A stretch of DNA of 64,000 nucleotides from Nannobrachium achirus (Eukaryota > Chordata > Actinopteri > Myctophiformes > Myctophidae). Below are positions 11,011-23,513 of the stretch, in pieces (within the stretch, counting starts at the first letter, position 1; each line of letters starts with the position of its first letter). A model generated the notes under the pieces. It saw nothing but the letters and a program-made list of their open reading frames with translations, was not told the DNA's origin and searched no databases. Location of the stretch: contig OY997643.1 of the NCBI GenBank assembly GCA_963921795.1, forward strand, positions 74,095,258-74,159,257, read 5' to 3'. The position numbers and the translations under genes are program-made.

Positions 11011-11286
11011 AAAGTAATAGTACTCAGTCTCAGATGGTCCTTATATTGACAAGCTACTGACTGATAGATAAATAATGTGAAGAACATGCGTTTGGCTTTC
11101 AGCGAGCCCACACTGAGATGTTTGCCTGTGAACCAGTAGAGTGAAAATGGCGGATCTACAAGCTCACAACGCAACGCTTCTCGCCACCACGACCCACACA
11201 TGGGTCCCGACCCACTGCTTGGGGAACAGTGCATTAGTCCATGGATCCCCATTTGATATACATTTTTGTGATACAATGTCTCCAAC
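11011..11286. other. Intron with half hairpin
   Basis: GCGGATCTACAAGCTCACAA at 11152-11171 is the left half of the recurrent hairpin without its partner, so this is probably a decayed MITE. Nothing else is recognised. Confidence 0.4.
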
Positions 11287-11747
11287 CAGTGTTGATTTCG
11301 TCGACTAAAACTATGACGAAAAATGTTTGTCTACTGCGTTTTTTTCACTGACAAAAACGAAATAAAAACTAAGCTGTGATGACTAAAACTAAGACTAAAT
11401 ATAATTGGCAATTTCGTAAACAAAATAAAAGCTAGACTAAAACGTTAGGGAGGGACTGGTGGAGAAGAGAGTCATTTTATGTTTGGTTGCAATCAGGTAT
11501 CTACAAGCTCACGTTGTGTGTACAAAGTGTAAAATCAGTCATTACGATGCCATCAAGGCCTGCCAAAATACATTTCAGTTGACTAAATCAACTGTAGATT
11601 TAGTCGCCTAAAATCTTATGATATTTAGTTGACTAAAATTAGACTAAAACTAAAACTTTTCAAGTGACTAAATTATGACTAAAACTAAATGACATTTTAT
11701 TCAAAAGACTTTGACTAAAACTAAATTTGCTGTCAAAAACAACACTG
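11287..11747. mobile_element. hAT MITE, TIR CAGTGTTG, 8-bp TSD
   Basis: Ends CAGTGTTGATTTCGTCGACT and AAAAACAACACTG. Flanks TCTCCAAC (11279-11286) and TCTCCGAC (11748-11755) match 7 of 8. The body is made of repeated GACTAAAACTAA words on one strand. A degenerate hairpin remnant is at about 11500. Confidence 0.85.
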
Positions 11748-11809
11748 TCTCCGACCCCAGGCTACATTGTAAATTCCTCAGCATTTCCTTAACTCTGAGT
11801 GTACATATC

Positions 11810-12246
11810 GGCCCGGGGCAGGGCAGTGTAGCGCCCCGGGGCAGGGCAGTGTAGCCCCCCGGGGCAGGGCAGTGTAGCCCCCCGGGGCAGGGCAGTGTAG
11901 CCCCCCAGGGCAAAGCAGTGTAGCCCCCCGGGGCAGGGCAGTGTAGCCCCCCGGGGCAGGGCAGTGTAGCCCCCCGGGGCAGGGCAGTGTAGCCCCCCGG
12001 GGCAGGGCAGTGTAGCGCCCCGGGGCAGGGCAGTGTAGCCCCCCGGGGCAAAGCAGTGTAGCGCCCCGGGGCAGGGCAGTGTAGCGCCCCGGGGCAGGGC
12101 AGTGTAGCGCCCCGGGGCAAAGCAGTGTAGCCCCCCGGGGCAAAGCAGTGTAGCCCCCCGGGGCAAAGCAGTGTAGCCCCCCGGGGCAAAGCAGTGTAGC
12201 GCCCCGGGGCAAAGCAGTGTAGCCCCCCGGGGCAAAGCAGTGTAGC
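11810..12246. repeat. 23-bp GC-rich minisatellite, about 19 copies
   Basis: The unit is GCAGTGTAGCSCCCCGGGG plus CAGG or CAAA and contains the palindrome CCCCGGGG. CAGG and CAAA variants are partly blocked, the latter at the right end. The last unit runs without spacer into the 34-bp array. Long minus-strand ORFs here are artefacts. Confidence 0.97.
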
Positions 12247-15200
12247 AGTGATCAAGTAGTCTACTGTACCGCAGACAGGGTGTGATCAAGTAGCCTACTG
12301 TACCGCATACAGGGTGTGATCAAGTAGCCTACTGTACCGCAGACAGAGTGTGATCAAGTAGCCTACTGTACCGCAGACAGAGTGTGATCAAGTAGTCTAC
12401 TGTACCGCAGACAGGGTGTGATCAAGTAGTCTACTGTACCGCAGACAGAGTGTGATCAAGTAGTCTACTGTACCGCAGACAGGGTGTGATCAAGTAGTCT
12501 ACTGTACCGCAGACAGAGTGTGATCAAGTAGTCTACTGTACCGCAGACAGAGTGTGATCAAGTAGTCTACTGTACCGCAGACAGGGTGTGATCAAGTAGT
12601 CTACTGTACCGCAGACAGAGTGTGATCAAGTAGTCTACTGTACCGCAGACAGAGTGTGATCAAGTAGTCTACTGTACCGCAGACAGAGTGTGATCAAGTA
12701 GTCTACTGTACCGCAGACAGAGTGTGATCAAGTAGCCTACTGTACCGCAGACAGAGTGTGATCAAGTAGTCTACTGTACCGCAGACAGAGTGTGATCAAG
12801 TAGTCTACTGTACCGCAGACAGAGTGTGATCAAGTAGTCTACTGTACCGCAGACAGGGTGTGATCAAGTAGTCTACTGTACCGCAGACAGAGTGTGATCA
12901 AGTAGTCTACTGTACCGCAGACAGAGTGTGATCAAGTAGTCTACTGTACCGCAGACAGAGTGTGATCAAGTAGTCTACTGTACCGCAGACAGGGTGTGAT
13001 CAAGTAGTCTACTGTACCGCAGACAGAGTGTGATCAAGTAGTCTACTGTACCGCAGACAGAGTGTGATCAAGTAGTCTACTGTACCGCAGACAGAGTGTG
13101 ATCAAGTAGCCTACTGTACCGCAGACAGAGTGTGATCAAGTAGTCTACTGTACCGCAGACAGAGTGTGATCAAGTAGCCTACTGTACCGCAGACAGAGTG
13201 TGATCAAGTAGTCTACTGTACCGCAGACAGAGTGTGATCAAGTAGCCTACTGTACCGCAGACAGAGTGTGATCAAGTAGCCTACTGTACCGCAGACAGAG
13301 TGTGATCAAGTAGCCTACTGTACCGCAGACAGAGTGTGATCAAGTAGTCTACTGTACCGCAGACAGAGTGTGATCAAGTAGTCTACTGTACCGCAGACAG
13401 AGTGTGATCAAGTAGTCTACTGTACCGCAGACAGAGTGTGATCAAGTAGTCTACTGTACCGCAGACAGAGTGTGATCAAGTAGTCTACTGTACCGCAGAC
13501 AGAGTGTGATCAAGTAGTCTACTGTACCACAGACAGAGTGTGATCAAGTAGCCTACTGTACCGCAGACAGAGTGTGATCAAGTAGTCTACTGTACCACAG
13601 ACAGAGTGTGATCAAGTAGTCTACTGTACCGCAGACAGAGTGTGATCAAGTAGTCTACTGTACCGCAGACAGGGTGTGATCAAGTAGTCTACTGTACCGC
13701 AGACAGAGTGTGATCAAGTAGTCTACTGTACCGCAGACAGAGTGTGATCAAGTAGTCTACTGTACCGCAGACAGAGTGTGATCAAGTAGTCTACTGTACC
13801 ACAGACAGAGTGTGATCAAGTAGTCTACTGTACCGCAGACAGAGTGTGATCAAGTAGTCTACTGTACCGCAGACAGAGTGTGATCAAGTAGTCTACTGTA
13901 CCGCAGACAGAGTGTGATCAAGTAGTCTACTGTACCGCAGACAGAGTGTGATCAAGTAGTCTACTGTACCGCAGACAGAGTGTGATCAAGTAGTCTACTG
14001 TACCGCAGACAGAGTGTGATCAAGTAGTCTACTGTACCGCAGACAGAGTGTGATCAAGTAGCCTACTGTACCGCAGACAGAGTGTGATCAAGTAGCCTAC
14101 TGTACCGCAGACAGAGTGTGATCAAGTAGCCTACTGTACCGCAGACAGAGTGTGATCAAGTAGTCTACTGTACCGCAGACAGGGTGTGATCAAGTAGCCT
14201 ACTGTACCGCAGACAGAGTGTGATCAAGTAGTCTACTGTACCGCAGACAGAGTGTGATCAAGTAGTCTACTGTACCGCAGACAGAGTGTGATCAAGTAGT
14301 CTACTGTACCGCAGACAGAGTGTGATCAAGTAGCCTACTGTACCGCAGACAGAGTGTGATCAAGTAGCCTACTGTACCGCAGACAGAGTGTGATCAAGTA
14401 GCCTACTGTACCGCAGACAGAGTGTGATCAAGTAGCCTACTGTACCGCAGACAGAGTGTGATCAAGTAGTCTACTGTACCGCAGACAGAGTGTGATCAAG
14501 TAGTCTACTGTACCGCAGACAGAGTGTGATCAAGTAGCCTACTGTACCGCAGACAGAGTGTGATCAAGTAGCCTACTGTACCGCAGACAGAGTGTGATCA
14601 AGTAGTCTACTGTACCGCAGACAGAGTGTGATCAAGTAGTCTACTGTACCGCAGACAGAGTGTGATCAAGTAGCCTACTGTACCGCAGACAGAGTGTGAT
14701 CAAGTAGTCTACTGTACCGCAGACAGAGTGTGATCAAGTAGTCTACTGTACCGCAGACAGAGTGTGATCAAGTAGTCTACTGTACCGCAGACAGAGTGTG
14801 ATCAAGTAGCCTACTGTACCGCAGACAGAGTGTGATCAAGTAGCCTACTGTACCGCAGACAGAGTGTGATCAAGTAGTCTACTGTACCGCAGACAGAGTG
14901 TGATCAAGTAGTCTACTGTACCGCAGACAGAGTGTGATCAAGTAGCCTACTGTACCGCAGACAGAGTGTGATCAAGTAGTCTACTGTACCGCAGACAGAG
15001 TGTGATCAAGTAGCCTACTGTACCGCAGACAGAGTGTGATCAAGTAGCCTACTGTACCGCAGACAGAGTGTGATCAAGTAGTCTACTGTACCGCAGACAG
15101 GGTGTGATCAAGTAGTCTACTGTACCGCAGACAGAGTGTGATCAAGTAGCCTACTGTACCGCAGACAGAGTGTGATCAAGTAGCCTACTGTACCGCAGAC

Positions 15201-17412
15201 AGAGTGTGATCAAGTAGCCTACTGTACCGCAGACAGAGTGTGATCAAGTAGTCTACTGTACGACAGAGTGTGATCAAGTAGTCTACTGTACCGCAGACAG
15301 GGTGTGATCAAGTAGTCTACTGTACCGCAGACAGAGTGTGATCAAGTAGTCTACTGTACCGCAGACAGAGTGTGATCAAGTAGCCTACTGTACCGCAGAC
15401 AGAGTGTGATCAAGTAGTCTACTGTACCGCAGACAGAGTGTGATCAAGTAGTCTACTGTACCGCAGACAGAGTGTGATCAAGTAGTCTACTGTACCGCAG
15501 ACAGGGTGTGATCAAGTAGTCTACTGTACCGCAGACAGAGTGTGATCAAGTAGTCTACTGTACCGCAGACAGAGTGTGATCAAGTAGTCTACTGTACCGC
15601 AGACAGGGTGTGATCAAGTAGTCTACTGTACCGCAGACAGAGTGTGATCAAGTAGCCTACTGTACCGCAGACAGAGTGTGATCAAGTAGTCTACTGTACC
15701 GCAGACAGAGTGTGATCAAGTAGTCTACTGTACCGCAGACAGGGTGTGATCAAGTAGTCTACTGTACCGCAGACAGAGTGTGATCAAGTAGCCTACTGTA
15801 CCGCAGACAGAGTGTGATCAAGTAGTCTACTGTACCGCAGACAGAGTGTGATCAAGTAGTCTACTGTACCGCAGACAGAGTGTGATCAAGTAGTCTACTG
15901 TACCGCAGACAGAGTGTGATCAAGTAGCCTACTGTACCGCAGACAGAGTGTGATCAAGTAGTCTACTGTACCGCAGACAGAGTGTGATCAAGTAGTCTAC
16001 TGTACCGCAGACAGAGTGTGATCAAGTAGTCTACTGTACCGCAGACAGAGTGTGATCAAGTAGTCTACTGTACCGCAGACAGAGTGTGATCAAGTAGTCT
16101 ACTGTACCGCAGACAGAGTGTGATCAAGTAGTCTACTGTACCGCAGACAGAGTGTGATCAAGTAGTCTACTGTACCGCAGACAGAGTGTGATCAAGTAGT
16201 CTACTGTACCGCAGACAGAGTGTGATCAAGTAGTCTACTGTACCGCAGACAGAGTGTGATCAAGTAGTCTACTGTACCGCAGACAGAGTGTGATCAAGTA
16301 GTCTACTGTACCGCAGACAGAGTGTGATCAAGTAGTCTACTGTACCGCAGACAGAGTGTGATCAAGTAGTCTACTGTACCGCAGACAGAGTGTGATCAAG
16401 TAGCCTACTGTACCGCAGACAGAGTGTGATCAAGTAGCCTACTGTACCGCAGACAGAGTGTGATCAAGTAGCCTACTGTACCGCAGACAGAGTGTGATCA
16501 AGTAGTCTACTGTACCGCAGACAGGGTGTGATCAAGTAGCCTACTGTACCGCAGACAGAGTGTGATCAAGTAGTCTACTGTACCGCAGACAGAGTGTGAT
16601 CAAGTAGTCTACTGTACCGCAGACAGAGTGTGATCAAGTAGTCTACTGTACCGCAGACAGAGTGTGATCAAGTAGCCTACTGTACCGCAGACAGAGTGTG
16701 ATCAAGTAGTCTACTGTACCGCAGACAGAGTGTGATCAAGTAGTCTACTGTACCGCAGACAGAGTGTGATCAAGTAGTCTACTGTACCGCAGACAGAGTG
16801 TGATCAAGTAGTCTACTGTACCGCAGACAGAGTGTGATCAAGTAGTCTACTGTACCGCAGACAGAGTGTGATCAAGTAGTCTACTGTACCGCAGACAGAG
16901 TGTGATCAAGTAGTCTACTGTACCGCAGACAGAGTGTGATCAAGTAGTCTACTGTACCGCAGACAGAGTGTGATCAAGTAGTCTACTGTACCGCAGACAG
17001 AGTGTGATCAAGTAGCCTACTGTACCGCAGACAGAGTGTGATCAAGTAGTCTACTGTACCGCAGACAGAGTGTGATCAAGTAGTCTACTGTACCGCAGAC
17101 AGAGTGTGATCAAGTAGCCTACTGTACCGCAGACAGAGTGTGATCAAGTAGTCTACTGTACCGCAGACAGAGTGTGATCAAGTAGCCTACTGTACCGCAG
17201 ACAGAGTGTGATCAAGTAGTCTACTGTACCGCAGACAGAGTGTGATCAAGTAGTCTACTGTACCGCAGACAGAGTGTGATCAAGTAGTCTACTGTACCGC
17301 AGACAGAGTGTGATCAAGTAGCCTACTGTACCACAGACAGAGTGTGATCAAGTAGCCTACTGTACCGCAGACAGAGTGTGATCAAGTAGCCTACTGTACC
17401 GCAGACAGGGTG
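12247..17412. repeat. 34-bp minisatellite, about 152 copies (5.2 kb)
   Basis: The unit contains GTGTGATCAAGTAGTCTACT and GTACCGCAGACAGA. Copies are nearly identical. Recurrent variants are GTCT/GCCT in the middle, CAGAG/CAGGG at the end, and rare CCACAG for CCGCAG. One copy near 15262 lacks four bases (TGTACGACAG), giving a single phase break. The unit holds the short inverted repeat AGTAGTCTACT. It fills nearly a third of the intron between the exons at 19858 and 2898. Confidence 0.98.
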
Positions 17413-17713
17413 CAGAAGCCAGGCAAGAGCAGACCGTCCACCGATTGGTTGTAATATCGCCATGACAACCAACAACCAACAAGCTGACTGCCCCTTCAGG
17501 CTATGGGATAAGACTCACAGACCAACCAACTACTTACACGGTCTGTGTTTACTTCTTCAAACTTTAAGCGGTTCGTAGCCTGCAGCAGTTTGTTTGTTGT
17601 GAATTGTTGTTACCTTGGATTATCTACCCGAGTATTATTCCAGTTAAACATGCAGACACCACCAGCACTGTCTGTACAACGGCAACGTGGTGCATTCTCA
17701 TCAGCTGCTAAAC
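17413..17713 (+). other. Possible first exon with donor (unassigned)
   Basis: Non-repetitive DNA after the 34-bp array. An ATG at 17650 opens 21 codons (MQTPPALSVQRQR...) ending at AAAC/GTGAGT (donor at 17714), and an inverted CCAAT word (GATTGG) lies at about 17443. This resembles the 5' exon of a small gene or transposon on the plus strand, opposite to the host gene. No following exon was found, so it may be chance. Confidence 0.25.
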
Positions 17714-18170
17714 GTGAGTAAATAAACATTATTCTTATTGGTGGGCTGGTTAGGTAAGACATCATGCCTATATTAAACCTATATTAAGCCTACAACGGTT
17801 CTGCTATGCCGCTGTGCATTAACCGTGTGAAATATCTCTTGTGAAAAGGAAAATATTGGAAATATTGATATTATATTACAGGTCGTTCTGACCCAGCAAT
17901 TGGTTGAAATAGGCTCGCCAGCCGTGCTGAAATGAGCATGATTGACATGCCTAAGCCCATGATAGACTACCCTAAGCTTTTCAGTTAATTTAATCTACTT
18001 AGTTACTTTACACCACTGTCTACAGCAAGCATGATGGTTCCCAAAATTTTTAGCCAGTGAACCAAGAGAAATGAAACGTTTGGGGACCCAAACTAGTAGT
18101 AGCACCTGTAGTCCAGATATATCTGTGTATACGCGTGATGAACATCTAGTCAGACCAAGAGTGTCTACAG
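17714..18170. other. Intron with decayed MITE sequence
   Basis: Positions 18030-18170 (GGTTCCCAAAATTTTTAGCC and GGGGACCCAAAC) look like hAT-MITE remnants. No gene seen. Confidence 0.35.
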
Positions 18171-18714
18171 CAGGGGTTTTCAAAGTGGGTGACGGGGCAC
18201 CCTGGGGTGCTGTGACGGCAGTCCAGGGGTGCCGCGAGATAATTTGATAATATTTGGAATTTATGCGGACACTTGAAAAAATATAATTTTAAACTTGAAG
18301 TACAGTTATTTTCAGTCAGTTCTAACCAAAATGGCTTTTATCTCAACGTTTTCCTCGCACCATAATCACTAATATATTGTCACTGTCGGGCAGAAACCTC
18401 GTATCTCCAAGTTTCAAATGTGTACGTCTTTTGGTAAAGCAAAGCCCTGCTTCATCATACAAGACTGTCACACAAAACTAGTGAAAACAGCCAATCTACA
18501 AGCACAGTGTGCTTGTAGATCTGCTGTTTTCACTAGTTTGGTACATTTTATAGATGATAAATACAAAACAAACGATTTTGGACGTTTCCACCCGACAACG
18601 ACGATATGCTATAAATATAAGGTGCTGGGAGTGAAAATTATAATGTAGGGGTGCCTCGGATTAAAAAAAAATATTCATGGGGTGCCCTGAGACAAAAAAG
18701 TTTGGGAACCCCTG
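18171..18714. mobile_element. hAT MITE, TIR CAGGGGTTTTCAAAG
   Basis: Left end CAGGGGTTTTCAAAGTGGG, right end GTTTGGGAACCCCTG. Flanking GTCTACAG (18163-18170) and ATCTACAC (18715-18722) agree at 6 of 8 positions, close to the hAT preference nTCTAnAn. The hairpin copy is at 18483-18540. The same family occurs inverted and complete at 45279-46368 and truncated at about 28125-28270 and 20990-21230. Confidence 0.85.
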
Positions 18715-19000
18715 ATCTACACAGTATCACTTTCAGTATTTGCAGGAAAAGATAGTAAGGGTGAATTCAATAAAAGGGGACCAGAGGCCTTTACAATTTT
18801 TTGGCGAGACTTGTATCTGTTGTACCTGAGCTTTTCCAGTGGTATAAAGGATAGCACATCCCTGACCCAATTCGTGAACGTTGGAGGTTTAACGGATTTC
18901 CAATTGCAGAGAATAAGCCTCTAATAGTGAGGATGACAAGGAGAGGTGACGAGTGCATTATGGATGGGAACTCTGAAACCCTTCTGTAATGTGTAACCTG

Positions 19001-19212
19001 AACCCAGGGATTCATACTCCTTTAAGGGTGTAACCTGAACCCAGGGATTCAGACCCCTTTAAGGGTGCAACCTGAACCCAGGGATTCAGACCCCTTTAAG
19101 GGTGCAACCTGAACCCAGGGATTCAGACCCCTTTAAGGGTGCAACCTGAACCCAGGGATTCAGACCCCTTTAAGGGTGCAACCTGAACCCAGGGATTCAG
19201 ACTCCTTTAACG
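19001..19212. repeat. 37-bp minisatellite, about 5.7 copies
   Basis: The unit contains ACCTGAACCCAGGGATTCAG and ACCCCTTTAAGGGTGCA, including the inverted repeat CCCTTTAAGGG. Confidence 0.95.
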
Positions 19213-19286
19213 GTCAGCACCGTTGCACTGAAGGTCCTGAATGACCAAGTCGTTCAACCCAGAAATTGCATTAACATGCTCTACTG

Positions 19287-19730
19287 CAGGGGTCTTCAAC
19301 GTTTTCAGGCCAAGGACCCCTTAGTTGAGAGAGAGATGAAGCAGGGAACCCACAACCATTGTTTGACAGCACAATCATCAGTGTATTTTGGATTCATGTC
19401 AATTTGTGTTTTCAGATATTTAACCACTTGAACCGCCAATACTTAATAAACTTGACCTTTCACTCTGTACTTAGTCTGCTCTTTTCCCCCTCTACACGTC
19501 TACACCTCACGTCTACCCTGATCTACAAGTTCACAACGCCTCGCAGCGCAAGGTGTTGTGAGCTTGTAGATCTGCTATTTTTGTCTAAAGTTCTCAGAAT
19601 AAGGACACTAGGGTTAAGTGGTTAATATAAAAAAGGAGAAAAAAGGTTCTATTACACAAATATTTGGAGGACCCCTATAATAACTCTGAGGACCCCCTAG
19701 GGGTCCCGGACCCCCTGTTGAATACCCCTG
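19287..19730. mobile_element. hAT MITE, TIR CAGGGGTCTTCAACG, perfect TSD
   Basis: A 444-bp element starting CAGGGGTCTTCAACGTTTTC and ending GGACCCCCTGTTGAATACCCCTG, flanked on both sides by CTCTACTG (19279-19286, 19731-19738). It carries the hairpin at 19517-19585. This is the intact reference copy for the split element at 48606-55471 and the copy at 23697-24576. Confidence 0.92.
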
Positions 19731-19782
19731 CTCTACTGATACAGATAAAAATAATATGTTAAAATAAAGTTTTATTCATTGA

Positions 19783-19829
19783 AGTAAGTTAGCCTACCGT
19801 AAGTTAGCCTACCGTAAGTTAGCCTACCG
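19783..19829. repeat. 15-bp triplicate beside exon
   Basis: GTAAGTTAGCCTACC occurs three times just downstream (minus sense) of the exon donor at 19857. Confidence 0.9.
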
Positions 19830-19857
19830 AATTGTAAGCTTTTTAAGGTCACCTCAC

Positions 19858-19967
19858 CTTTTCTCTCCCCACAAAAGAGCGTATTCGTTCCATGAGCTGA
19901 GACACGGCCAGTGAGCTCTTCAGCTTCTCCTCCAGAGCCTCCTGGAGATGATCCCACTCCCACGCAC
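19858..19967 (-). CDS. rhobtb3-like: RHOBTB3-like exon, end of BTB1 and linker
   Basis: A 110-bp minus-strand exon with acceptor TTTTTGTTTTGCAG (ending at 19968) and donor AAAAG/GTGAGG. Entered in phase 1 it reads AWEWDHLQEALEEKLKSSLA then VSQLMERIRSFVGREK, an amphipathic helix. In RHOBTB3 the segment after the first BTB has the same W-x-W/E-L-E-E pattern and KLK...VS..IE motif. Its two first bases (GT) complete a Gly codon left by the exon at 57323, giving LYRG then AWEW as in the family. It ends in phase 0 and fits the exon at 2898. A CTAAT branch-point-like word lies about 27 nt upstream of the acceptor. An ATG-initiated ORF through the same bases in another frame is spurious. Confidence 0.82.
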
Positions 19968-20013
19968 CTGCAAAACAAAAACAACACCCCAATTAGTTTT
20001 CCTCAAGGGCCGA

Positions 20014-20947
20014 ATTATGTCTAGGGTATCAAGCCGAGGGCCACAACATTGAATTATGTCCAGGGTACCAAGCCGAGGGCCACAGCATTGAATTATGTCT
20101 AGGGTACCAAGCCGAGGGCCACAACATTGAATTATGTCTAGGGTACCAAGCCGAGGGCCACAACATTGAATCATGTCTAGGGTAACAAGCCGAGGGCCAC
20201 AACATTGAATTATGTCCAGGGTACCAAGCTGAGGGCCACAACATTGAATTATGTCTAGGGTACCAAGCCGAGGGCCACAACATTGAATTATGTCTAGGGT
20301 ACCAAGCCGAGGGCCACAACATTGAATTATGTCTAGGGTACCAAGCCGAGGGCCACAACATTGAATTATGTCTAGGGTACCAAGCCGAGGGCCACAACAT
20401 TGAATTATGTCTAGGGTACCAAGCCGAGGGCCACAACATTGAATTATGTCTAGGGTACCAAGCCGAGGGCCACAACATTGAATTATGTCTAGGGTACCAA
20501 GCCTAGGGCCACATCATTGAATCATGTCTAGGGTACCAAGCCGAGGGCCACAACATTGAATTATGTCTAGGGTAACAAGCCGAGGGCCACAACATTGAAT
20601 TATGTCTAGGGTACCAAGCCGAGGGCCACAACATTGAATTATGTCTAGGGTACCAAGCCGAGGGCCACAACATTGAATTATGTCCAGGGTACCAAGCCGA
20701 GGGCCACAACATTGAATCATGTCTAGGGTACCAAGCCGAGGGCCACAACATTGAATTATGTCCAGGGTACCAAGCCGAGGGCCACAACATTGAATTATGT
20801 CTAGGGTACCAAGCCGAGGGCCACAACATTGAATTATGTCTAGGGTACCAAGCCGAGGGCCACAACATTGAATTATGTCTAGGGTACCAAGCCGAGGGCC
20901 ACAACATTGAATTATGTCCAGGGTACCAAGCCGAGGGCCACAACATT
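20014..20947. repeat. 39-bp minisatellite, about 24 copies
   Basis: The unit contains GAATTATGTCTAGGGTACCA and AGCCGAGGGCCACAACATT. It begins only about 46 bp upstream (minus sense) of the exon acceptor at 19968. Long minus-strand ORFs through it are artefacts of the 39-bp period. Confidence 0.97.
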
Positions 20948-20989
20948 GCAGGGGGCGACGGTGGCGATGTCCAAAACCGTTCGTTTTGC

Positions 20990-21330
20990 ATTTATCATTT
21001 TAAAAATAATTTAAACTAGCGAAAACAGCCGATCTACAAGCACACAACGCCTCGCACCGCGAGGCGTTGTGTGCTGTTGTGTGCGTTGTGTGCTGTAGAT
21101 CTGCTGTTTTCACTACTTTTGTGCGACGGCCTCGTATGATGGAGCAGAGCTTTACCTTGTGAAAGAACGTACACATTTTGAGATACAGGTTTTCCACCCG
21201 ACAACGACGATATACTAGTGTTGTTGCTGCTCTTATACCACCATTATTACTGGGGTTGGTGGGGGCCAGACAGTAGCTACCTGCGGGCTGCAAATGGCCC
21301 GCGGGCCGCATATTGGGGAACCCTGCTGTA
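20990..21330. mobile_element. MITE fragments with large hairpin
   Basis: 20990-21230 matches the interior of the 18171 family (TTTCCACCCGACAACGACGA) and holds an enlarged hairpin at 21004-21118 in which GTTGTGTGC is repeated in the loop. 21270-21330 (GGCCCGCGGGCCGCATATTG) is the end of a different hAT family, as at 56581-56621. Confidence 0.65.
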
Positions 21331-21335
21331 CACTG

Positions 21336-21753
21336 TAGGGATGGGACCATATGAAAATTTCATATCACGATTATTGTCACAAAAGAAATTAGTGATTTAC
21401 AATATTATCGTGATAATCAAAATCCATTATCCTGGGGCGGAACATTTGCCAAAAAATAGCTGATCTACAAGCTCACGACGCGTTGTGAGCTTGTAGAACG
21501 GCTATTGTTTGGCAAAGACATTTGATAGAGAGTGAAAAAAAAAAGACTGTATCAAGTATGTATATTATAAGTATCTTTTACCAATCACAGAGGGTTTAAA
21601 TGGTACCGGATATGCAGCTCTGCAAATAAAAGGTGAATTGATCCCAATGCATGACGGAGGACGATATCACGTTAAATTAAATCTCCACAATACGATTATC
21701 GTGAGTGTTTTTTATCACGATAAACGATAATATCGCTTATTGTCCCATCCCTA
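21336..21753. mobile_element. hAT MITE, TIR TAGGGATGGGAC
   Basis: Left end TAGGGATGGGACCATATGAA, right end TTGTCCCATCCCTA. Flanks GTACACTG (21328-21335) and ATACACTG (21754-21761) match 7 of 8. A hairpin is at 21447-21515. TACACTG is also part of the adjoining 38-bp unit. A relative is at 43082-43485. Confidence 0.85.
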
Positions 21754-21754
21754 A

Positions 21755-23513
21755 TACACTGACTAAAACCACACAAACTCCTATACATTATGTACACTGA
21801 CTAAAACCACACAAACTCCTATACATTATGTACACTGACTAAGACCACACAAACTCCTATACATTATGTACACTGACTAAGACCACACAAACTCCTGTAC
21901 ATTATGTACACTGACTAAAACCACACAAACTCCTATACATTATGTACACTGACTAAGACCACACAAACTCCTGTACATTATGTACACTGACTAAAACCAC
22001 ACAAACTCCTATACATTATGTACACTGACTAAGACCACACAAACTCCTGTACATTATGTACACTGACTAAGACCACACAAACTCCTGTACATTATGTACA
22101 CTGACTAAGACCACACAAACTCCTGTACATTATGTACACTGACTAAAACCACACAAACTCCTATACATTATGTACACTGACTAAGACCACACAAACTCCT
22201 GTACATTATGTACACTGACTAAGACCACACAAACTCCTATACATTATGTACACTGACTAAAACCACACAAACTCCTATACATTATGTACACTGACTAAAA
22301 CCACACAAACTCCTATACATTATGTACACTGACTAAGACCACACAAACTCCTATACATTATGTACACTGACTAAGACCACACAAACTCCTATACATTATG
22401 TACACTGACTAAAACCACACAAACTCCTATACATTATGTACACTGACTAAGACCACACAAACTCCTATACATTATGTACACTGACTAAAACCACACAAAC
22501 TCCTATACATTATGTACACTGACTAAGACCACACAAACTCCTATACATTATGTACACTGACTAAGACCACACAAACTCCTATACATTATGTACACTGACT
22601 AAGACCACACAAACTCCTATACATTATGTACACTGACTAAGACCACACAAACTCCTATACATTATGTACACTGACTAAGACCACACAAACTCCTATACAT
22701 TATGTACACTGACTAAGACCACACAAACTCCTATACATTATGTACACTGACTAAGACCACACAAACTCCTATACATTATGTATACTGACTAAGACCACAC
22801 AAACTCCTATACATTATGTACACTGACTAACTAAGACCACACAAACTCCTATACATTATGTACACTGAATAAGACCACACAAACTCCTATACATTATGTA
22901 CACTAACTAAGACCACACAAACTCCTATACATTATGTACACTGACTAAGACCACACAAACTCCTATACATTATGTACACTGACTAAGACCACACAAACTC
23001 CTATACATTATGTACACTGACTAAGACCACACAAACTCCTATACATTATGTACACTGACTAAGACCACACAAACTCCTATACATTATGTACACTAACTAA
23101 GACCACACAAACTCCTATACATTATGTACACTGTCTAAGACCACACAAACTCCTATACATTATGTACACTGACTAAGACCACACAAACTCCTATACATTA
23201 TGTACACTGACTAAAACCATACAAACTCCTATACATTATGTACACTGTCTAAGACCACACAAACTCCTATACATTATGTACATTGACTAAGACCACACAA
23301 ACTCCTATACATTATGTACACTGACTAAGACCACACAAACTCCTATACATTATGTACACTGACTAAGACCACACAAACTCCTATACATTATGTACACTGT
23401 CTAAGACCACACAAACTCCTATACATTATGTACACTGACTAAGACCACACAAACTCCTATACATTATGTACACTGACTAAAACCATACAAACTCCTATAC
23501 ATTATGTACACTG
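21755..23513. repeat. 38-bp minisatellite, about 46 copies
   Basis: The unit contains TACACTGACTAAGACCACAC and AAACTCCTATACATTATG. AAAACC/AAGACC and CTATAC/CTGTAC variants dominate the left third and fade rightwards; one copy near 22827 has a 4-bp insertion (ACTAACTAAG). Confidence 0.97.

Noticed and set aside
11701-12289. Minus-strand ORFs with a GALHCPAPG-like repeat
   Set aside because: Frame artefacts of the 23-bp array; three frames are open at once.
3634-17412. CRISPR-like appearance of regular repeats
   Set aside because: Units are contiguous without unique spacers and the DNA is vertebrate; these are minisatellites.
19772-19987. 71-codon minus ORF over the exon
   Set aside because: Crosses both splice sites in a frame that does not match RHOBTB3; the phase-1 frame gives the homologous peptide.
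20029-20991. Minus-strand ORFs with an NSMLWPSAWYPRH repeat
   Set aside because: 39-bp minisatellite in intron, upstream of a real acceptor; the real exon reads another frame at 19858-19967.
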